Below, one piece after another: positions 8,524 through 18,737 of a DNA stretch of 51,237 nt. Made by a program: the position numbers and the translations under genes. Origin of the DNA: Ignavibacteria bacterium (GTDB taxonomy: Bacteria > Bacteroidota > Ignavibacteria > Tepidaquicellales > OLB5); assembly GCA_030835085.1 (NCBI GenBank), contig JAUQWQ010000032.1, positions 1-51,237 of the forward strand, written 5' to 3'. Position 1 is the first letter of the stretch. The number at the start of each line of letters is the position of its first letter. A model generated the notes under the pieces. That model had not been told where the DNA came from. It made no database searches and saw only the letters and a program-made list of their open reading frames with translations.

Positions 8524-9918
8524 ATGGCAATTAAATTCGGAACTGATGGCTGGCGGGCAGTCATTGCAGATGAGTATACTTTTGAAAATTTGAAGAAAAT
8601 TTCGAAGGCAACAGCTATAGCTTTTGAAAATCACCCGAAATTAAAAAACGGTATTGTAATTGGATATGATACAAGGTTCCTTTCACAGGAATTTGCTGAA
8701 TGTGCAGCAGAAGTATTTGCCAATCATGGAATTAAAGTGTACCTGACCGATTCATTTGTTACGACACCAACCGTATCACTATTAAGCAGGGATAAAAACC
8801 TTGCATATGGAGTAATGATCACATCTTCGCATAATCCTGCAAAGTATAATGGATTTAAGCTTAAAGATGAATTTGGCGGCTCAATGGGTCCGGTGCATTT
8901 GAATGTTATTGAAGAAAAGCTGAAAGATTCCGGAAAATTTAATTACGGCAGCGGCACACTGCAAGATTTCATAACTTCCGGAAAAATTGAGTATATCAAA
9001 GGTAAAGATTATTATAGAAATACCCTGAAAGAAAAAATTGATACTGATGTAATAAACTCTTCAGGTATAAAGATAATTTATGATGCTATGTATGGCTCAG
9101 GCCAGGGTATGATGGACGGGATAATAGATATTACGGCTATCAGGAACGAAGTCAATCCTTCATTCGGCGGTTCTAGTCCGGAGCCTGTACAGAAAAATCT
9201 TTCGCTTATTTCAAGCGAAATGAAAAGCGGTAAATATGATATTGGCATTGTTACTGATGGAGATGCGGACAGAATAGCGATATTTGATGAGCATGGTGAA
9301 TTTGTAGATGCTCAAAAAACTTTTGCTCTTCTGCTTACTTACATGGTTGAAAATAAAAAGATGACTGGCGGAGTGGTCAGAGGATTTTCTTCAAGCGATG
9401 TTATCAAAGAAATATGTGATGATTATGGTTTAAAGCTGTATACGGTTCCTATCGGATTTAAATATATTTCTGAGTTGATGATAAAAGAGGATATTCTCAT
9501 TGGCGCAGAAGAGAGCGGGGGAATTGGCTTAAAGCATCATTTGCCTGAACGCGACGGCATTTTTAACGGAATGATGTTCTCGGAAATGCTTGCTGTAAAA
9601 AAGAAAAAAATGAGCGGGCTCATCGCAGAAATTGAAAGCAAATACGGAAAATATTATTATAAAAGAATTGACCAGCATCTTTCAAGCAATGAGTTGAAAT
9701 CTGAGCTCATAGAGTTTACCAAAGGTTTAAAAGAAGTTGCCGGTTTGGAAGTAGTTGGACAGGATACCCTGGATGGCTGTAAATTGCTGTTCAGGAACGG
9801 ATGGCTGCTTGTCAGGGCATCGGGAACTGAACCTCTTTTGAGGATCTATACAGAAACAACCGGTGAGAACAAAACCGAAGAAATTTTAAGTGATATTAAA
9901 AAGAAGTTTAAACTATAA
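8524..9918 (+). CDS. Phosphohexomutase (phosphoglucomutase/phosphomannomutase)
   Basis: FGTDGWR, TSSHNPAKYNGFK, DGDADRIAIFD, GAEESGGIG, RASGTEPLLRIY. Confidence 0.95.
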   Translation: MAIKFGTDGWRAVIADEYTFENLKKISKATAIAFENHPKLKNGIVIGYDTRFLSQEFAECAAEVFANHGIKVYLTDSFVTTPTVSLLSRDKNLAYGVMITSSHNPAKYNGFKLKDEFGGSMGPVHLNVIEEKLKDSGKFNYGSGTLQDFITSGKIEYIKGKDYYRNTLKEKIDTDVINSSGIKIIYDAMYGSGQGMMDGIIDITAIRNEVNPSFGGSSPEPVQKNLSLISSEMKSGKYDIGIVTDGDADRIAIFDEHGEFVDAQKTFALLLTYMVENKKMTGGVVRGFSSSDVIKEICDDYGLKLYTVPIGFKYISELMIKEDILIGAEESGGIGLKHHLPERDGIFNGMMFSEMLAVKKKKMSGLIAEIESKYGKYYYKRIDQHLSSNELKSELIEFTKGLKEVAGLEVVGQDTLDGCKLLFRNGWLLVRASGTEPLLRIYTETTGENKTEEILSDIKKKFKL

Positions 9919-9920
9919 GA

Positions 9921-11636
9921 ATGAGAATTAAACTAAATTTATTTTTCGCATTTATAATTGCCCTGGTTAATTTAAATGCATTTTCACAAAGCGGGTTGAA
10001 CGATAAAGATCCTACTTCAAAAAGTAACCCCCTGAAACAGTTTGATCTGAATATGAATACCAATAAAATGGACCTGCAGAACTTTGATATTCTCAAACAG
10101 ATAGAACCAAGTGCAAATACCAGTACGATATATAATGACCAGCTGCTCGAAGGTGCAGTTGATGCCAATAAGTATATAGTTGGTCCAAATGATATATTTT
10201 CATTGGGAATTTGGGGAGTTGTAAATACTCCTTTGCCGATTGCAGTTAGCCCCGAGGGATCACTAATTATTCCTTCTGTTGGTGAAGTTGCAGTATCAGG
10301 GTTAACTTTGACCGAAGCTAAAAGCAGGGTTATTGCCGCTGTAAAGAAACGTTTTATATCTGCTGAAATTACTTTAACCCTTGTATCCCCGAGGAGATTT
10401 ATAATTACAGTAACCGGCGTTGGACAGGGCACGTATCCGACATCTGCAATTATGAGAGCAAGTTCAATTATCGCATTTATTTTCAGCGATAGTTTATCTT
10501 TAATGAAATCCGGTACTACCCCGGGTGACAGGTATAATTTTAGTTTCAGAAATATTAAACTTAAACGTAAAAACGGTGAAATTCAAAGGATAGATCTTTA
10601 TAAATATTACGCTACACAAGATGAAAGATTTAATCCTTTTTTACGTGAAGGTGATGTTATCACATTGCAGAAATATGATTGGGAAGGAAAATTTCTTGCT
10701 GTACAGGGTGCAGTACAATTTCCGGGAGTTTTTGAGTATATAGATGGCGATAATCTTGAAACTGCAATAGAATTGGTTCGTGGTGTTACAACAGTTGCTA
10801 ATATGGATAGTATTATTGTATCCCGAATGGATCCGACGGCCACGAAAATGGAAAAATTCATTGTGAGTTATGAAAAAGATAAAAAGATGAAACTGGAAGC
10901 AAATGACCGGGTATATGTGAATGCTTTTGCGGAACAGAGGAGAGATTTCAGAGTATTGGTTCTGGGTGAAGTGGTAAGACCCGGTAATTATCCGATAACA
11001 CTGAATACGACCAAACTTTCGGATGTTATTAACGAAGCAGGTGGATTGCTGCCGAATTCATATTTGCCAAATTCTGAAGTTTACCGAAAACTTGATACAT
11101 TCTTTATACAGACCAAAAACAGGGATACTTTAGAAAATGTATATACCCGCAGACTTAATGATATAGTTTCAAATAAAGAAGAGAAGGAGAGCTTTGACCA
11201 GGACCTATTATATAAAATAGGAAGGGTTAATGTTGATTTCAGTAAGTTATCAGAAGGTGATAATTCACAGGATATTATATTAAAGAATGGCGATATAGTA
11301 TATATTGCTGATAATAAAAAGGAAGTTTATGTCTATGGACAGGTCAACCGTCCGGGTTTTGTTCCATTTAAAGAAGGAGCAGATGCTCAGTATTATATTG
11401 ATGCAGCAGGCGGATATGGTGAAAGAGCTGATGAAGAAGAAGTAAGGGTAATTAAATTTAAAACCCGTGAATGGCTTGAGCCCGATGAGGCAACAATCCA
11501 GTCAAGTGATTTTGTGTATGTACCCAGGGTAATAAAACGTGACTTTGCCTACGATATTGATCTCATATCAAAAGTAGCCGGAGTAATTGTAAGCGTTATA
11601 ACATTAACATTATTAGTAATTCAATCACAAAAATAG
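9921..11636 (+). CDS. Polysaccharide export protein, SLBB/Wza-like
   Basis: Poly_export region (YIVGPNDIFSLGIWGVVNTPLPIAVSPEGSLIIPSVGEVAVSGLTLTEA), several SLBB-like blocks (VLGEVVRPGNYPI, VYGQVNRPGFVPF), C-terminal hydrophobic helix. Confidence 0.93.
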   Translation: MRIKLNLFFAFIIALVNLNAFSQSGLNDKDPTSKSNPLKQFDLNMNTNKMDLQNFDILKQIEPSANTSTIYNDQLLEGAVDANKYIVGPNDIFSLGIWGVVNTPLPIAVSPEGSLIIPSVGEVAVSGLTLTEAKSRVIAAVKKRFISAEITLTLVSPRRFIITVTGVGQGTYPTSAIMRASSIIAFIFSDSLSLMKSGTTPGDRYNFSFRNIKLKRKNGEIQRIDLYKYYATQDERFNPFLREGDVITLQKYDWEGKFLAVQGAVQFPGVFEYIDGDNLETAIELVRGVTTVANMDSIIVSRMDPTATKMEKFIVSYEKDKKMKLEANDRVYVNAFAEQRRDFRVLVLGEVVRPGNYPITLNTTKLSDVINEAGGLLPNSYLPNSEVYRKLDTFFIQTKNRDTLENVYTRRLNDIVSNKEEKESFDQDLLYKIGRVNVDFSKLSEGDNSQDIILKNGDIVYIADNKKEVYVYGQVNRPGFVPFKEGADAQYYIDAAGGYGERADEEEVRVIKFKTREWLEPDEATIQSSDFVYVPRVIKRDFAYDIDLISKVAGVIVSVITLTLLVIQSQK

Positions 11637-11808
11637 AGGGATATTGCAAACAAACAATTGTTGAAAACATTATTTTTTGAGATTAGTTTCAGAAGTTACG
11701 GAATAAAGTTAACGAATTGAGAAATTCCACTCGAACATTTATTTATATATTATGTAAGTTAATTGTTGTTTTGCACTAACATTTATTTTTAAATTTAAGG
11801 ATTTTAAA

Positions 11809-12984
11809 TTGACAGATGAAAAGGGAATTAAGAGAGATTCTGTAAAGGGATCAACTTTAACGGTATTTGACCTGGTTTTAGTTTTTGTTAAAAACAAGAA
11901 AGCTATTTTAATTTTTACTGGTCTTACTTGTTTAATATCAATTGTATTGTACTTCTTTGTTTTTGATCTGATTTATTATTCTTCTGCAACTATCAAGAGT
12001 ACGACAAAGTCTTCTGGATTGTTGGGCGCACTGGATGCCGGATTACCTGATATCGGGGGACTTGATGATCTCGGAATTGGTGGAGGAAAATCAGCAAAAG
12101 AATTGGCTTCTTATCAGGAAATTCTTATGAGTAGAAGATGTCTTGAAGAAGTAATTAATAAATTTGGATTAATGGAAAGAGATGAATATGATTATATGGA
12201 AGATGCTATCAAAGAATTTCGAGAGAACAAGCTTAAATTAACGCAAGAAAAGGTATCTGATGTATTATTTGTAGGTATATATGATAAAAACCCTGTACTT
12301 GCCAAAGAAATGGTTGAGTTCATGTTGCAAACTCTTAATAAAATAAACATTGAAATGTCTGTAACTAATGCAAAAAATAATAGAGAGTTTATTGAGAAAA
12401 GATACTTGCAGGCAAAGCACGATCTAAGTATGGTTGAAGATTCGTTAAAACAATTTCAAATGATATATGGAATTGCACCTGATTTACAGATAAAAGCATC
12501 TGCTCAGTCAGTATTTACCCTTGAAGCCGAATTAAAAGCTGAAGAGATTAAACTTGATGTTATAAGGAAAATTTTAAGTGCTGATCAGCCAGAAGTAAAG
12601 ATGCAAGAAGCAAAAGTATCCTCTCTAAAAGAAAAAATTACTGGGATCCAAAATTCGACTGACCTTAATGATTTTCTTAGGCTTGGTAATTCACCAATAA
12701 TTGCTATGTCTTATTTAAGGCTTCAACGTGATCTCGAAATTCAGACAAAAATCCTTACTTTCATGATACCGGTTTTCGAACAGGCAAAAATAGAAGAACA
12801 AAGAGAAACTCCAACTGTTATTGTTCTGGACAGACCTTACATCGCAGAAAAGAAAACAAAACCTAAGAGACTAACTATGGTTATTGTTTTTACTTTTATT
12901 GGATTTGTAGTTAGTGTATTTTATTATTTGGTAATCGAAAAGATTAAAGTTCTTAACACTAAGTTTAAACTAAGCAATTCCTAG
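11809..12984 (+). CDS. Wzz-type chain-length determinant
   Basis: Two flanking TM helices, coiled-coil central part, Pro-rich LDRPYIAEKKTKPKR before TM2. TTG start. Confidence 0.9.
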   Translation: MTDEKGIKRDSVKGSTLTVFDLVLVFVKNKKAILIFTGLTCLISIVLYFFVFDLIYYSSATIKSTTKSSGLLGALDAGLPDIGGLDDLGIGGGKSAKELASYQEILMSRRCLEEVINKFGLMERDEYDYMEDAIKEFRENKLKLTQEKVSDVLFVGIYDKNPVLAKEMVEFMLQTLNKINIEMSVTNAKNNREFIEKRYLQAKHDLSMVEDSLKQFQMIYGIAPDLQIKASAQSVFTLEAELKAEEIKLDVIRKILSADQPEVKMQEAKVSSLKEKITGIQNSTDLNDFLRLGNSPIIAMSYLRLQRDLEIQTKILTFMIPVFEQAKIEEQRETPTVIVLDRPYIAEKKTKPKRLTMVIVFTFIGFVVSVFYYLVIEKIKVLNTKFKLSNS

Positions 12985-12997
12985 GGTAATTCCTTTA

Positions 12998-14245
12998 ATG
13001 GTAAAAACAAATTTTACATTATCTCAGAGTATTGTACTTTCTATTGTATTTTTTAATATTATGGCAGTGTCGCGATTGCCGGGAATTGTTTACAGTGAAA
13101 GAATAAATTATTTGATCCAGATAATTGTTTTTTTTCTAGTGTCTTTCATGAATCTTAATCCTGAAGGATTATTGAAATTTAAAGGACTTAAGTTTGATTT
13201 AATAAATTCCATTTCTCTGGTTATAATCTTATCTTTCATTTTGTCTAGTTTCTATTTCAATTTGAACAATAATCTTGATATTCTTTCAATTGCAAAATTA
13301 ATAACCTACCCGATTATAATTTACTATTTTTTTAATTATCTGCCTCGAATTATTTACCATGATAAAGATCTTTTCGAGCTAATATTAAACTACTGGCTTT
13401 ATTTCTCTTTAATTTCAATTTTTGTATCGCTTGGTGTTTTACTGTTGGGATTGGATATTTTTCAATATACCGCAAATTCCACAGTTGGTTATTTTTATTA
13501 TACTAATATATTTGCTTTTATTTTTACATTTACAATCCCGATACTTTTGTATAAATATTTCACTAAACAACTGAGTTTCCTTCCATTTTTATTCTTCTTA
13601 TTACCTTCTTTAGTTTGTTTATTATTCACATATAGCCGTGCAGGTTATATAGGAGCACTATTAAGTCTGATAGTTTTGATATATAAAAAATCCAGATTGT
13701 TATTCATAGTCACACTAATTTTTTTAACCGTAGTTAGCTCAACTATTGTTTTTCAATTTGCAAGCGCAAAAGGCAGTGCATCAGCTTTTTCGAGAGTACA
13801 AGTTATGGTTACAGGCTATGATATGATTTTTAATCATGGTCTCAAGAATTTCCTTTGGGGTTATGGTGTTCTTAACAGCAAAAAAGTATTTGTACAGGAG
13901 TTAACTTCGAATTTTGATATTTCCAGAGAAGAAACCGGTCCACATAATTTTATTCTTACTTTGGGAATACAATTTGGTATGATACTGACTTTTTCGCTAT
14001 TACTGTATATTATAATATTGTTTGTCAAATCGCAATCTAAAGCCAAAAGAAACTACTTTTCACAACGATATTTTAAAGTAAATTTAGCTATTGCAATAAC
14101 AGCTGGAATTATTGTGGAATGTATATTGGAAGATGTAGTAGTCTATCCGGAATTTTTTGTAATGCCGATGTTTCTTCTGTTCTTAGGCTATCTGAAATAC
14201 TATATCAATGATAATACTGTGGAGAGTAATGAAGAAGCTTCTTAA
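12998..14245 (+). CDS. O-antigen polymerase/ligase-like membrane protein (Wzy/WaaL superfamily)
   Basis: Polytopic; LLFTYSRAGYIGALLSLIVL and a late EETGPHNFILTLGIQFG motif typical of Wzy_C. Confidence 0.88.
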   Translation: MVKTNFTLSQSIVLSIVFFNIMAVSRLPGIVYSERINYLIQIIVFFLVSFMNLNPEGLLKFKGLKFDLINSISLVIILSFILSSFYFNLNNNLDILSIAKLITYPIIIYYFFNYLPRIIYHDKDLFELILNYWLYFSLISIFVSLGVLLLGLDIFQYTANSTVGYFYYTNIFAFIFTFTIPILLYKYFTKQLSFLPFLFFLLPSLVCLLFTYSRAGYIGALLSLIVLIYKKSRLLFIVTLIFLTVVSSTIVFQFASAKGSASAFSRVQVMVTGYDMIFNHGLKNFLWGYGVLNSKKVFVQELTSNFDISREETGPHNFILTLGIQFGMILTFSLLLYIIILFVKSQSKAKRNYFSQRYFKVNLAIAITAGIIVECILEDVVVYPEFFVMPMFLLFLGYLKYYINDNTVESNEEAS

Positions 14246-15770
14246 AATATTCTCTACAATTGTATTGTTTTATATTTTAGTGAAAATAACTGATGTCTCT
14301 AAGAATCTTATTGTTGCATCTATTTTAGGCGTATCTCTGGAAGCAGATGTATATTTAGGAATTTTAAACATTCCTGATATCTTATTAATACTCATAGGAT
14401 TCGATTCAATTAAAGGCGTCTTAAATAGCGAATTTTCTTCACTAAAAGCAAATGAAAGTCTTGATGCATTATGGCTTTCATTTTCTAAACTATTTATGAT
14501 TTTCAGCATATTAGGTTTGGTTTTTTTAGGCATATTTGTTCTGGTTAAAACAACTATAGTAGAAGCATTATTACCTGGTTTTTCCGGAACTAAACAAGTT
14601 TTAGCAGTAAATGCATTTCTAATAATAACACCGGTTTTTTTCTTAAAGATTATTTATAGTCTTTCACAAGCAGTAAGTAACGCATTTCATAAATACTATG
14701 TCCCAATTATCGCCCCCGCTATAATTAACTTTGCTATTGTAGGTTCTTTGTTTATTCATCCAATACATAATAGTTTAGTATATAACTTAGCATATGGAAT
14801 TACGATAGGTAATTTTCTTGTTATTTGCGTTATGATGTATTTTAATATGCGCTTAGGTGCAAAATTCTTTACTTTAAACATTAAACCTGATAGTATAACA
14901 TTAAAAGTGCTAAAAGGTATTTCTATTATGGTTATAATGGTTATCGTGAACCAGTTATACTTTGTCTCTAGAAATTTTTATGCTTCATTTATGGCTGATG
15001 GTTCTGTATCAGTTTTAAATTATGCAACAATGATACCAAATCTTTTTTCAGTATCAATATTTACAGTTTTTTTTAATGTTTTATTGAGTGAAACCTCCAC
15101 TTTAATTGCAAATTATAAATTGAATGAAGCCAAAGAATTGTTTTTCAATATAACATTTAGTATTTTCTATTTCATATTGCCTATAGTAGCAACATTATTA
15201 ATTTGCAGAAATAATGTATTGGAATTAATATTCTTAAGAGGGAATTTTTCACGTGATAATATTAATCTTCTTTTATATCCTTATTTTTGGGAAGTTCTTG
15301 CTTTGATACCATACGTTATTTTTATTAGTTTTGTCAGTCTGTATCTTGCAGCAAAGAAATACGCTTTATTGTCTAAAATAGGTGTACCAATATTTATTTT
15401 TGGAATATTTTTAAATTATTTTTTATCGAAATGGTTGGGATTATACGGGATCTCATTATCTTATTTTATTATTAGTGTTATTTATGCTTTTTTGTTATTT
15501 TATTTTTCAAAAGGTATTTGGGGAGTAACGAATAACTATATATACCAAATGATTAAAATGATAATGGCGGGAATCATTTCGGGCTTCCTTGTATTTTTCT
15601 TTCATAATTATTTTAGTATAAATTATACTGAAAATCTTTCATTTCGAATTTTATATACAATGTTAATTTTTCTAATTATTTTCGGCCTTTATTATCTATT
15701 AACTCATTACTTTAATGTGAACTATTACAGAAAAATTATTGCATTATTAAAAAGCAGAGAATTGGTATAA
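14229..15770 (+). CDS. Wzx/MurJ-like lipid-linked oligosaccharide flippase
   Basis: MATE/MOP superfamily polytopic protein; ATG at 14229 with GGAGAG upstream, giving MKKLLKIF; track start 14208 is probably too early. Confidence 0.87.
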   Translation: MKKLLKIFSTIVLFYILVKITDVSKNLIVASILGVSLEADVYLGILNIPDILLILIGFDSIKGVLNSEFSSLKANESLDALWLSFSKLFMIFSILGLVFLGIFVLVKTTIVEALLPGFSGTKQVLAVNAFLIITPVFFLKIIYSLSQAVSNAFHKYYVPIIAPAIINFAIVGSLFIHPIHNSLVYNLAYGITIGNFLVICVMMYFNMRLGAKFFTLNIKPDSITLKVLKGISIMVIMVIVNQLYFVSRNFYASFMADGSVSVLNYATMIPNLFSVSIFTVFFNVLLSETSTLIANYKLNEAKELFFNITFSIFYFILPIVATLLICRNNVLELIFLRGNFSRDNINLLLYPYFWEVLALIPYVIFISFVSLYLAAKKYALLSKIGVPIFIFGIFLNYFLSKWLGLYGISLSYFIISVIYAFLLFYFSKGIWGVTNNYIYQMIKMIMAGIISGFLVFFFHNYFSINYTENLSFRILYTMLIFLIIFGLYYLLTHYFNVNYYRKIIALLKSRELV

Positions 15771-15797
15771 TAATAATTATATATTAATATAAAACAG

Positions 15798-16874
15798 TTG
15801 AAAATAAGTATTATTGGAACCGGATTGTTTAAATCTGGTGGTATGAAAATAATTTTTGAATATGCTAATAGATTATCTCTTAAGGGTCATGATGTTGTAT
15901 TTTATTACCCATTAAAACAATATAATTTTGGTTATGAACGATTTATAAATACAGCAAGAAGATATTATGGTGCCTTAAAGGATTATTTTATTAATTCTGA
16001 TGATATTAAAACATTTTATAATATCAATTTTAAAATCAAAGCTGTACCTTTTATTTCCAATAATTTTATCAGAGATTCAGATATCGTAATGGCTACACAA
16101 TGGCCAACTGCATTTGATGTTTTTGACTTATCTAGCTCCAAAGGAAAGAAATTTTATTTCCTGCAAGATTATGAAATATGGGACTCTGATAAAAAGAGAG
16201 TTGATGAAGCGTTGATTTTAGATTTGTTTAAAATTACAATATCTAATTATAACAAAGAATTTTTTAAAAAAGAATTTAACATTGATACTTATGTTATATT
16301 AAATGGGATTGATTATGAATTATACGATATACATGAAAAACAATTTAATAATGATGAAATAGTTGTTTCTTTTATTGAACATCATTTAGACTCTAAAGGT
16401 GTAATTAATGCCATTGAGGTTGTAAAAAAATTGAATAATAATTTCAAAAATCTAAAATTTATATGTTTTGGTCAATATAATTACCATAATATTCCTGAAT
16501 TTGTAAAATTCTATCAAAACCTTTCTGATGAAGAAGTCGTAAAGAAAATTTATGGTGTCACAGATATTTTTATTTATCCAAGTTTAAAAGAAGGATTTGC
16601 ATTACCTCCGGCTGAAGCTATGGCTTGTAAATGTGCTGTAGTAACTACTACAGTAGGAGCAATTCCTGAATATTCAATTCATGAGAATACCGCAATTCAT
16701 GTTACTCCAAATAAACCCCAAGAAATGTATAATGCTGTAATAAATTTATTAAACAATAAAAATAAGATAAAAATGTTAGCCGAAAATGCTTATATTGATA
16801 TCAGGAAAAAATTAGACTGGAACAATTCTGTTACTAAAATGGAAGAATTATTTCTGAAAAAAAATAATCCTTAA
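15798..16874 (+). CDS. Glycosyltransferase family 4
   Basis: FKSGGMKIIFEYANRLSLKGHDV; C-terminal DIFIYPSLKEGFALPPAEAMACKCAVVTTTVGAIPEY. Confidence 0.92.
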   Translation: MKISIIGTGLFKSGGMKIIFEYANRLSLKGHDVVFYYPLKQYNFGYERFINTARRYYGALKDYFINSDDIKTFYNINFKIKAVPFISNNFIRDSDIVMATQWPTAFDVFDLSSSKGKKFYFLQDYEIWDSDKKRVDEALILDLFKITISNYNKEFFKKEFNIDTYVILNGIDYELYDIHEKQFNNDEIVVSFIEHHLDSKGVINAIEVVKKLNNNFKNLKFICFGQYNYHNIPEFVKFYQNLSDEEVVKKIYGVTDIFIYPSLKEGFALPPAEAMACKCAVVTTTVGAIPEYSIHENTAIHVTPNKPQEMYNAVINLLNNKNKIKMLAENAYIDIRKKLDWNNSVTKMEELFLKKNNP

Positions 16875-16935
16875 ATTTAACAAGTCTGATTTTTATCATT
16901 ATTTTCATTCAAGGTATTAAATAGAATTTAACTAT

Positions 16936-17631
16936 ATGTTTATGAAAAAAATTAAAAAGAAAATTAGGGCATTAATAAACTATGCAAAAGATACAATAGT
17001 AACTCCTGAAAAGAAATTTTATGAAATTTATCAAAATAATTATTGGGGGGATGCGGAGTCTAAATCTGGTCCGGGTTCAAGAATTGACGCAACGAAAACT
17101 CTTAGAGGAGAATTGCAAAATTTACTTGAAAAATATAAGATAAAAACATTAATTGATGCCCCGTGCGGTGATTTTAACTGGATGAGATTGATGGACATGG
17201 AAGGATTTAATTATATCGGAATTGATATTGTTAAAGACATTATAGATAATAATAACAAAAAATACTCAAGTTATAATAAAAAATTTATCCGTAAAAATTT
17301 TATAACAGAAATTGTTCCTCAAGGTGATTTAATCTTATGCCGGGATTGTCTCCCTCACTTTTCAAATACTAAAATTAAGAAAGCCATTAATAACTTTTTC
17401 GTGAGTAAATCAACATATCTTTTAACATCTACATATCCGGAATGTTTAGAAAATATAGATATTCTTACCGGAGAATGGCGAAAGATTAATTTCAATCTTC
17501 ATCCATTTAATTTCCCTAAACCATTATATGTAATTAATGAAAGATCCCCTTTAAATTTAGAAAACGGTCAAAATTATGATAAATTTCTCTATTTATATAA
17601 ATTATCTGATTTAAGAGATTTCATTAAATAA
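16936..17631 (+). CDS. Class I SAM-dependent methyltransferase
   Basis: SGPGSRIDATKTLRGEL, LIDAPCGDFNWMRLMD, YIGIDIVKDII, DLILCRDCLPHFS. Confidence 0.88.
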   Translation: MFMKKIKKKIRALINYAKDTIVTPEKKFYEIYQNNYWGDAESKSGPGSRIDATKTLRGELQNLLEKYKIKTLIDAPCGDFNWMRLMDMEGFNYIGIDIVKDIIDNNNKKYSSYNKKFIRKNFITEIVPQGDLILCRDCLPHFSNTKIKKAINNFFVSKSTYLLTSTYPECLENIDILTGEWRKINFNLHPFNFPKPLYVINERSPLNLENGQNYDKFLYLYKLSDLRDFIK

Positions 17632-17696
17632 ATGATTATTAGATTAAAATATAATTTATTTATATATTCAAAATTTTATTAGAAATTTTAGAACAA

Positions 17697-18737
17697 ATGA
17701 AAATAGCATTAATTACAGGCATCACAGGGCAGGACGGTTCTTATTTAACTGAACTGCTTTTAAGTAAAGGATACGAAGTACATGGTATTCTTAGGCCGGC
17801 ATCGATTTTTACCACAGACAGGATTGATCATTTGTATAACAATCCTGAGATCAAAGATAAAAAGCTTTATCTTCACTGGGGAGATATGACCGATTCCAGT
17901 AACCTCAACAGAATTCTCGATAAAGTCCAGCCGGATGAAATTTATAATCTGGCGGCTCAGAGTCACGTAAAAGTGTCGTTTGATATCCCGGAATATACCG
18001 CGCAGGTTGATGCTGTAGGTACTCTCAGATTCCTGGATGCTATCAAAGAACAAAAACTGAAAACAAAGTTCTACCAGGCTTCAACGAGTGAACTATACGG
18101 TAAGGTTGCCGAAATACCGCAAAGCGAAACCACTCCTTTTTATCCGAGGAGTCCATATGCTGCTGCAAAGCTTTATGCATATTGGGTAACTGTAAATTAC
18201 AGGGAAGCATACGATCTGTTTGCCTGCAACGGCATATTATTTAACCATGAATCACCCAGGCGCGGAAAGACTTTTGTTACCCGTAAAATTACTCAGGCAG
18301 CTGCTAAAATTAAAGCAGGCATGCTTGATACTTTGTATCTCGGAAATCTGGATGCAAAACGAGATTGGGGTTATGCACCGGAATATGTTGAGTCAATGTG
18401 GATGATTCTGCAGCAGGAAAAGCCCGATGATTATGTGGTTGCTACAGGCGAAACACATACTGTGCGTGAGTTCTGCGAACATGCTTTTGGTGAGTTGGGA
18501 ATGACCTTAAAATGGGAGGGTAAAGATGAAAAAGAAACAGGTATTTGTACTGAAACCGGTAAAAAAGTTGTTAAAGTGGATGAAAAGTACTTCAGACCTA
18601 CGGAAGTTGAAATCCTGATAGGTGATCCATCTAAAGCAAAAAAGTTATTAGGATGGGAACCAAAAACCAAATTTGAAGATCTGGTTAAAATTATGGTGAG
18701 AGCTGATTATGATAGTATTTTGAAAGGTGAGAACTGA
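17697..18737 (+). CDS. gmd: GDP-mannose 4,6-dehydratase
   Basis: [71 protein letters not shown]. Confidence 0.97.
   Translation: MKIALITGITGQDGSYLTELLLSKGYEVHGILRPASIFTTDRIDHLYNNPEIKDKKLYLHWGDMTDSSNLNRILDKVQPDEIYNLAAQSHVKVSFDIPEYTAQVDAVGTLRFLDAIKEQKLKTKFYQASTSELYGKVAEIPQSETTPFYPRSPYAAAKLYAYWVTVNYREAYDLFACNGILFNHESPRRGKTFVTRKITQAAAKIKAGMLDTLYLGNLDAKRDWGYAPEYVESMWMILQQEKPDDYVVATGETHTVREFCEHAFGELGMTLKWEGKDEKETGICTETGKKVVKVDEKYFRPTEVEILIGDPSKAKKLLGWEPKTKFEDLVKIMVRADYDSILKGEN

Noticed and set aside
9908-10432. Minus ORF of 174 aa
   Set aside because: Fully antisense to the SLBB export gene; no recognisable domain.
11809-17631. Mobile element or genomic island with integrase
   Set aside because: AT-rich, but no transposase, integrase or flanking direct repeats seen; kept only as a possible recombination cassette.
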